Shown here piece after piece: positions 56,801 to 64,000 of a stretch of 64,000 bases of DNA; position 1 is the first letter of the stretch; every line of letters starts with the position of its first letter. Source of the stretch: Formicarius rufipectus (taxonomy: Eukaryota; Chordata; Aves; Passeriformes; Formicariidae); NCBI GenBank assembly GCA_013399695.1, contig VXAU01001878.1, positions 319,452 through 383,451 of the forward strand, given 5' to 3'. A program made the translations under genes and the position numbers. Under the pieces are notes generated by a model. It worked only from the letters and a program-made list of their open reading frames with translations, was not told the origin of the DNA and did no database searches.

Positions 56801-59800
56801 AGATGAAGCCTGAGGTTCCACAGTCTGCAGCTTTTCAGCTTTGTACGCTCAAGCCAACAAGAGTTCAATTATTTACCTCCTACTCACAAAGGGAAGATTC
56901 TCTTAACAAGATCCCATGGTCCTTCCTCTTCAGCTCCCTGAATTCTTTGACCCTGCATTTTCATTGTGATGCCAATCCATTTGTTTCTGTATGTCTGTAT
57001 CCAAGAAGACTTGACAATGACTCTGGAGTTCTGTGTTAGGTTGCATCTTCTACCTTTGCTGGAAGGCAGTAGTATTTTTTCTTCTTGTCCTTTTCTGAGC
57101 TGATTGTTCGTTTATAGCTGGATTGTACAAATTATCATTGCTTTAAAAGAAAACACGTAGGCTGGAAATCATTTAGAAGTCACCCACAAACAGTAACTGA
57201 ATCTCAGTCGTGCCTAATGATAGTATTGCTGGTCTATAATTCAGTTAAATCTTCAAGAAAGATTTAAGACTTTCATAATTTAAAGCCTTATGGTTAATCC
57301 ACCATGTCCCTTATTAGAGTTTTTTTTGTTGGTTATCGCTGCCATTAAAACTGCCATTCTGTTTTTCTACTTTTTTTTTTTTTTTTAATCCATAGGGTCT
57401 TGTTATGCCTTTGTTCAGTACATCACAGTCTTCTGCTGTAAGAAGTCTTTCTTCTATAATGAATTACAGACCATGATCAAGTCATTGCATTCATCTTTCC
57501 AAACAGCTAAATTAAATTGAGCTGGTTTAGGTGTCTCACAATAGGACTTGGCTTCATCATGTAGTTCTTATCTGTTCCCTTTCTTTTCTGTTTCACTGAC
57601 CAGGCTGTGTACTGTTCAATTAAAATCTTGCTACATTAGACTGAGATGGTTATCTTGAGCCACCAAACTTACAATGCCATACAAGGATGTCTAGTTCTTT
57701 TAATGAGATCTTTTTCTTTAAATTAAAACAAAGAGCATTATGCTGCTTTTCTTAGCTGAATGCAATCCCTATCAATTACACTGTGATTTTGCCACATCAG
57801 TGTTAGGTTAACTGCCTTACAGCAACCTGGATGAGCCCATTTGCTTTTCAAATACTTTAAAAGTATTTGCTGGTCTTCTGGCACACAGAGCTTCAGAGTT
57901 GTTTGGAAAAGAAAGCCCGTTGCTTCCATCTGCTTGCCAGATAATTCTTTTCAAATTACTGATTGTCAGTTTCTAGCTATGCAACTTCTAGGATGTTTTA
58001 TTTAATGGGTAGAACTAAACATGTTCCTAAATCTCATTGGCAATAGGTAATATTACCTCACAGATGTGTCTACATCATCCAACTTTCTTCCTCATACAGA
58101 ATATAATTATGAGATTCTGCCTGTCTTCTATATTTTTATTGATTATTTTATCATCTTTATATCAACTAAAGGATATATATCATGTTTAGGACTTTCTTCT
58201 AATATTTTGCAGGTAGTGTACCTGAAAGCTGCCCGAGTTTACTAGTGCAGTTTCAGAACATGGAATGAAATTGCTCTGTACACTTCCTTAAGTACAAGAT
58301 AGGTACCTGTTCAATCATCATTTCAGGTACAACAGATTAAATTTGTGTGCATGGTTTCTTGTTTCTGTATAGTAGAACACCAAAGTACTAGAGAGATGTA
58401 GTAACTTGGTCCAACAAACATTTCGATTTCATATAGTGTCTGTGTAATGAATGGAAAAAAATGCAAGAAAAGAAAGCGTGACACCAAAGAACTAGAGTCT
58501 ATGCCTAGTTTTGCTACTGAATTAGGATATGTTTTTGGAATGTGGACACAGCTATAATCTGTGGCCTTTGGGGTCCTCTTTAATTTGTAAAGCTCATTCA
58601 CCATCTTAATGGGCAAGTGCTGCAGATCAATCCTTTGCTCTTTGTGACAATGAAGTGTGGGTACATCCAGTGTTTCCTGAAGACAGGAAATGCAGAGCAG
58701 GGACTTCTGAACTGAGAGTGAGAAGAGCTCAATGTACCTCTACAGCAAAAGGGAACTGAACAAGAGTGTGAAGCTGTAGGCCCTCCTGCTGGGTTATGCA
58801 TAAGGATTCCTGTCAAGCACTGGCCTTCACCTCATAGTCCTGGGAGAAGATTTAAGAGGTCTCTAAGGTAACTGAAAAGCTCGAGGCTTGAATTTGATAT
58901 ACAGATGTTTACATTTCCAAGGGAAAACACACAGGCATCTGTAGATCAATAAAGGTTGAGAACCACTACTGCAGACTGCTTGCATAGGCCGCTCAGCTTC
59001 CTGCTGTGAGCTTCCCGGCAGCACGACCCTCCGTCCAACCAGGAGGTACCTGCGGGTTTAACTACAGGATGTAATTGTAGTACACTGGGGTGAGGGGGAG
59101 GAGTGTGGTAACCACTGGGGTTAGCACGTGTGGCTGTGTTACTGCAGCAGTTACCCAAAGGATTAGTGAATGAGGCTGGGTGAGGGGTAGACATAAATTA
59201 TCATGGACCTCTGGAGGATATTTCTGTTGGGGAAGCACCTTCCTGTAAAATCATCTGTGCCTGTGCCAGGACTTTCCTTTGCAGAAGTGTTTACTCTAAA
59301 AAATACTAGACCTCTCACCAAGTAGCTACCATGATAACACTCCCTCTCTGGGTGATGATGCTTCTGGAGCCCCGAGCAATGCACTTTTCCATGCTATGAC
59401 TTTCTAAAGAAAGCAAAAATAGCAAACTTTCTAGATTCAGAGCTCAGGAACTAGTTTTTGCTGGATTGGTAGAGTTTCTACTGCTGTGAGACCACACAGG
59501 CACACAAAACTGCCTCTCCCCTTTGTTTTCCAACTTCACAGTGGCAGTTCATGAAGACAGATTTGTATATTTTTCTAAGATTTACCATTTAGATTTTAGG
59601 CAAGTGTCTCTCCCCTCTTGTTTGTATCTGCAGTGGCAAGAAGTCCAGAGAGAGCTTGTCTCTCCATTTCAGTGGTCTAGTATTTTGACATATTCCTAGC
59701 CTTGGCTTGAAGGGTAAGATGGAATTTCCAGGTGGTCTCTTAACCCAATGAGTGATGTATGAGAATGTGTAATTCTTGACATCAGCTCCACTCAGCCTGG

Positions 59801-60884
59801 TAGCCCCAAGCAGGATGCATTTGGGGAATTCTGGTTTGGTACTGAGACATGGTATAGGGAACAGATTTTTTTTTTTTTTTTTAATATATGTAACAGCCAC
59901 ATCCTTCCCTTCAATTAAGAATGTAAGGCAATTTATACAAGAATTTTGAAGTACTTTAAAGTGAGGCTTAACAATAATGTTCAGCTAACAAGCCAGCTGC
60001 TTCATATGGGAACTGAAAAGACTGAGAAATGTGTTTTGAATAATTAAAAATGTCATAAATAACTTAAATGACTGTAGGAATAGGAATGGAAAACACCATC
60101 TTCAGAACACAGACGATCTCTGAATTAACCAAATAGTTTAACAGCAAGAGGGTTGAGAGTTAAACAGCTGCAATTCATTTATATAACAGCTCTTCAGTCT
60201 TGCAGTGCAGGCTGCTGGAAGACGTAATCTCAGTATAACCATATAAATAAAGGTATGGTGTCTTGGAAGACCTTTGGGAGGAAAAAACCAAATCTAGTCA
60301 CTTCTCCTCATGGCCAGAATGTGGGGCACTCAGTCCTGAGCAGTGACTATACAGACTGTAGGTGAAAACAGAATGGTGTAGGTGAGTACACAGGAGAAAG
60401 GTGGAGAAACAAAACCAGTATTCTCCAAACAAAACCAGTGCCTCCTAAACTGTATAGGGTGCTAAATTAACACTGACCTCTTCAAACACCAATCTTGCAT
60501 ATCCTGGACTCTTAAGGATCAAAAGAAGATAATTCTGTCTCTGTTCCTTCATAATCATGTGTGACCTCACTCTCTTAACCCGGCACAATGCCAGACCGTG
60601 CATGTGGCAAAGGACAGCTGGGGAAGCTCCCGAGCTCCATGACGTGAGGATCTCTAAACTAGAAGTGACTTCTGTGTGGTCACTAAGGTGGATCTGGCAA
60701 GATGAAGTAAAAGACAGCACGGTCCTAACTTCATTCCATTGCTTTGTTAGCTAGCCATGTGATGGTGTGCCACAATCCTTCCCCAGCAAATACTGTCACC
60801 GTCTGACACGGCAGCAGCTGCTCCTCCCTGGTGAAAAGAAACCGACGGTAACAAGCCCACAGCACTTCCTCGCTCAGTTCGCGG
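53891..60884. other. Intergenic DNA between ZNF384 and ING4, AT-rich
   Basis: Mostly AT-rich with many T-runs (for example about 56550-56572, 57370-57387 and 59867-59882). ORFs are all short and lack domains. It probably includes old, unrecognisable transposon remains. A short 'ggttgagaaccactactgcag' near 58957 resembles the end of common amniote repeats but is too brief to name. No RNA gene was seen. Confidence 0.5.
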
Positions 60885-61250
60885 AATGGGTAAGGCTGGG
60901 GGGGACCACAGTGGGTCCCTTGGTCCCACCTCCCTGCTCAAGCCGGGTCATCCTAGAGCGCACTGCACAGGATTGCATCCAGGTGGTTCCTGAATGTTCC
61001 CCAGTGAGGGACACTCCATAGCCTCTTGGGCAGTCTGTTCCAGGGCACAGTCACTGCACAGCAAAGGAGCTCTTCCTCATGTGCATCAGCTTCAGCCCGT
61101 TGCCTGTTGCGCTACTGCTCGGCACAATCCATAAGAGCCTGGATCCCCCATCTTCCCTCACCCCCTTAGGTACTTATAGCCACTAATGAGCTCCCCTTTC
61201 AGTCGTCTCTTCCCGGGGCCGAACAGGCCCGGCTCCCTAAGCCTCTCCCC
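60885..61250 (-). mobile_element. CR1 LINE 3' fragment, antisense, next to ING4 promoter
   Basis: The + strand carries the reverse-complement CR1 series: 'gcggaatgggtaaggctggg', 'atccaggtggttcctgaatgttccc', 'gggcagtctgttccagggca', 'aaaggagctcttcctcatg', 'cttaggtacttatagccactaatgagctcccctttcagtcgtctc', and 'gaacaggcccggctccctaagcctctccc'. It runs directly into the ING4 CpG island. Confidence 0.8.
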
Positions 61251-61423
61251 CTCCCGCAGCCATCCTCCTCCTCCCCCGCCGGGGCGGCCCCTCACGGCCC
61301 GAAATGGCGGCGGACGCAGGGCGGAAGTGCCGGGCCGGACGGGCGGAAGCGGTTTCCGCAGCCGGGCAGAGCCGCTTCCGGTGGGGGGCAGCTCGCGCCG
61401 GAAGCGCCGTGTGTGGGGCCAAG
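61251..61423 (+). promoter_or_regulatory. ING4: ING4 CpG-island promoter / 5' UTR
   Basis: CpG-dense, with at least four ETS-type GGAAG/CTTCC sites in GC context (near 61321, 61343, 61373 and 61398), a common pattern in housekeeping promoters. A YY1-type AAGATGGCGG covers the ING4 start codon at 61421-61430. No TATA box was seen. The start site is unknown. Confidence 0.65.
61304..61423 (+). other. ING4: In-frame upstream ATG extension of ING4
   Basis: ATG at 61304 (G at -3, G at +4) is followed by 40 open codons that run directly into the canonical ING4 ATG at 61424 in the same frame. If transcription begins upstream, a longer N-terminus is possible. The extension is rich in Arg, Ala and Gly because of the CpG island and has no known homologue, so it may be chance. 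Confidence 0.3.
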
Positions 61424-61453
61424 ATGGCGGCGGGGATGTACCTGGAGCACTAN
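61424..61453 (+). CDS. ING4: ING4, inhibitor of growth 4, first coding exon (partial, cut by N)
   Basis: ATG at 61424-61426 in strong context encodes MAAGMYLEHY up to a TAN codon at 61451-61453. This is the known N-terminus of ING4; ING5 starts similarly but with different second residues. After the N the expected next residues (Leu-Asp) and a splice donor are missing, so the N probably hides a gap that includes the exon end. The remaining exons (helical dimer domain, nuclear signal, C-terminal PHD finger that reads H3K4me3) were not found before 64000. In the literature ING4 is a subunit of HBO1 (KAT7)-JADE/BRPF complexes. ZNF384 upstream on the same strand agrees with vertebrate synteny. 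Confidence 0.85.
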
Positions 61454-64000
61454 CGCAGCCCGGCCCCGCCGTCGGCCGTCCGGTCCCTGGGCCGTGCGGG
61501 AGGCCCCTCAGCCGTGGGACAGGGCTCAGCTGCAGCTCCTGCGGGAGCCCCGGCAGCGCGGCCCCGCGTCTGGTTGGTCCCCGGAGAAAGGAGCCCGGTG
61601 CTGCTCGGGAGCGGGAGCTGGAGCTTGGCTGTCAGTGGTTTCCCGGGATAGGCATCACCAGCAGGGCTGCGTAAATCGAGCCAAATATACCTTTTAGGTC
61701 TGTGGGCGATAGTTTCCGTAGCGTCCTCCGCTGTCAATTTACAAATGTACCCGTTTTTCTGGCTGAAGAGGAGCTGTGTAAATGCTCATGGAGTTGGTTG
61801 TCAGAGCCCTCCTTTTGTACCATCCTGTACTTGTAACTTTGTCAAACTCTGCCCTTTGGGGTGAGTCTTTCAGTGCGTGTTTTACCCACATGTTCTTAAA
61901 ATAGCTAAGTAAATTAATCAGAGGAGGTGTTTCTCAAGGAAGGGAATTAATGTGTTCAGATCCAGTGACCTGTTCTTTGATGAATTATGTTTTCACCTTT
62001 TTCTGCTGGTCTGGTTTCTCTGGAGATGAAGGAGCATAGTGGCGGGGTGGTGTATTTAAAACCTGTAAGCTCTGGTAACGTCTTTTACTTCACTCTGTCT
62101 GGCTAAGTTAAATCTCTCACTCTGCATGTGCTTGGAAACATTGGAGCTTGGCTCTTCAGAAATTTTGTTACACCATATTTCTTCGAGCACAGAGCTGATA
62201 AGGTGTTGGTTTGGAGACAAGAGGCCTCGTTCCTGGTGTGTGCAGTGCCCCTTTTGTCATTAGGAATTTTGTCACCTCTTGTGAGTTAAATTAAGAAAGT
62301 TCAAGAACCATAATAAATCTCAGTAAAAGCTGAAAAGAATCTGGAATTGAACAGGCAAGGCTCTAGGAGCTGCAAGGAAGGAGAATACAAAAGCCAGGAG
62401 GAAGAGTTGAATGAGGAGGCAGATTGTTAGAGAGCAGCAAAGATTTATCTTCTTGTGCTCTTCTCATTCTGTTGTAGAAGACTGGAAGTGACTGAGGCTC
62501 CTCAATTGGGAGATCAAGGGCTAGACAAGAGGAGAAGGAAGCAGATGGACAAGGAGTAAGTGCATTGGGAGGATGCAGGGTTTTCCTACTGGGAGGGTAC
62601 AAGTGTGTATTGGGTAAGAGCTGCAGTGCAAAGATAAAGGAGGCCAAGACTGGGATTTGCAGTTGGTAGACAGAGATGAGTGGGGTACAACACTGAGTGT
62701 GGAGAGGTATGGCAGGTACCAAGCTGGAGAGGAAGGAAGCCATAGACGGTCTTGATGGCTGGAGAGTGTTCCCACCAAAGTCAAACACTTCTGGATCTCA
62801 TTGTCACTGCCAGCTAAAGTCAACTCCCTGAAGACTCCTCTTCCTCTCTAGTACATGCAGACAAAATGACTCACACTTATTTTCTCTCTCAGCTGAGATC
62901 TGTGGTCCTGCCATTAAACTAGAGATTCTCGTCTTGTTGAAGGTGGATATTAATCAGATGGTGTCACTGGTACTGTTGAAGTATCCTTCTTAAAAGCAGA
63001 AAGCAAAGTGCACAGTCTAAAAATCCTTTAAAAATTCTGGTTATGAAGACATTAGGAAGAACAAAACAGTCTTTGCAGTGATGGTTTAACCTGATTTGCT
63101 TACTCTTATTAGAATTCTTAAAGTCTTTTTTAGTTTTGCCTGGTGCAATATTATTTCCCTTTGTTAGCCAGTTGTAAGACACGTGCTGTGCTCAACCCCA
63201 TTTCTTTCAGAAAAGCGTGTTATGTGAATTGTAATACTTTCAGTCAAAGAACATCCATCTCATTTTTCAGCAAGTTAACCTGCTGATAGGCCTTTCTGTC
63301 TTGCTTTTGTGACTTGTGTCTGTAGTTAGTTTTCATGGTCCCAGTATTTAGTCATTGCTCCTGTACTGCTTCTTACATGCCATGTTAGTGTCCCCTTATT
63401 AAAAGTTTATTCCCTGTGTAGATTGTAATTGATTAAATATTAACCTTCTTTTTGATAACTTAGAAAAACAAATTGCCTTGTATAACATATTTTTCAGTTT
63501 TCTGATTACCCGTATTTTTCTTTTTCAAGCCTGCTCTAATCTTTTGACATTCTGCTTGAATTTCTGATTCTGTGAAAATGCAGTCTTTTAGTAATGAGTC
63601 TTCTCCATAATACTGAGTGATAACATTGTTTCCTCTTTGCTACTTTCTTGTTTTGTTTTTAATAATTTTGGTATTTTAAAAGCATTCAGTTCAGTTTTAA
63701 GGTTGTTCAGTAATGTCCCAAAATTTTCCAAAATTTAATACAAATAAATATTCCAGAATCTTTGGTCATATCTTCTAAAAATGTCTAATTTACTTCTTAA
63801 TTTACATTTGCATCTTGGAACTGAATTCTTTTTGTATGATAGTGCTATTGGAGGCACAGTTTTCAATTGAATTTCTTTCTTCCTCCCACAGACATTCTCT
63901 TTCAAATGGTTTACTGACTGGATCTGCTCAGGGAATGAATGAGGAGTGTTTGGTGAAAGAGGGCAGTTGTTTGTAGGGCCTCTTCATATATTTGAAGAAA
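61454..64000 (+). other. ING4: Probable ING4 intron 1
   Basis: The first about 200 bases remain CpG-rich, then composition drops to AT-rich. No sequence encoding the ING4 dimer domain was found, so exon 2 is beyond the window. A purine-rich stretch lies at about 62380-62720. There are no other genes or clear repeats. Confidence 0.6.

Noticed and set aside
58940..59180. Possible transposon end around 'ggttgagaaccactactgcag'
   Set aside because: The matching piece is too short to name a family and no terminal repeats or target duplication were found.
1..64000. tRNA, rRNA, CRISPR arrays, intact retroviral genes
   Set aside because: Looked for cloverleaf-like blocks, regularly spaced repeats, and gag/pol-type motifs with LTRs on both strands. 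None were seen; the only reverse-transcriptase remnants are CR1 LINEs.

Overview
This window is vertebrate nuclear DNA, almost certainly from a sauropsid and most likely a bird. Protein-coding sequence is split into short exons with GT..AG borders. The recognisable interspersed repeats are mostly CR1 LINE fragments, many of them the 5'-truncated 3' ends typical of bird genomes. The gene order and orientation match the mammalian 12p13 block PIANP - ZNF384 - ING4, all transcribed from the + strand here. No operons, phage, CRISPR arrays, tRNA or rRNA genes were recognised.

Layout: (1) 1-430 is a GC-rich island with a candidate PIANP first exon carrying two overlapping upstream ORFs and a strong splice donor at 427. 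(2) 6801-8421 holds the PIANP coding exons, which join into a 304-residue type I membrane protein with a furin-type RMRR site, one transmembrane helix and the family's conserved C-terminus. (3) 8422 to about 31080 is PIANP 3' UTR followed by intergenic DNA containing at least six CR1 pieces, an unidentified repeat pair and a possible conserved AT-rich element near 29.65-29.8 kb. (4) 31.08-31.95 kb is the ZNF384 CpG-island promoter with two non-coding 5' exons. (5) 35619-52164 carries eight ZNF384 coding exons that join without a break into a 520-residue protein with eight C2H2 zinc fingers. (6) 52165 to about 53.9 kb is the ZNF384 3' UTR, followed by AT-rich intergenic DNA. (7) 61.25-61.65 kb is the ING4 CpG-island promoter and first coding exon, which is cut by a single N. 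The rest of ING4 lies beyond the window.

The three genes share synteny rather than a pathway. PIANP is a neuronal surface protein. ZNF384 (CIZ/NMP4) is a nuclear factor that binds poly(dA:dT) DNA. ING4 is a PHD-finger reader in HBO1 histone acetyltransferase complexes. I see no convincing new system. The observations most worth checking are: the partial exon duplication in the ZNF384 zinc-finger region, with near-identity running into the intron; the repeated palindromic POU-like element and the CLEAR-type box in the ZNF384 promoter; antisense CR1 copies abutting both CpG-island promoters; an in-frame upstream ATG for ING4; a NAGNAG acceptor in the PIANP signal peptide; and lone Ns that probably mark collapsed GC-rich gaps.
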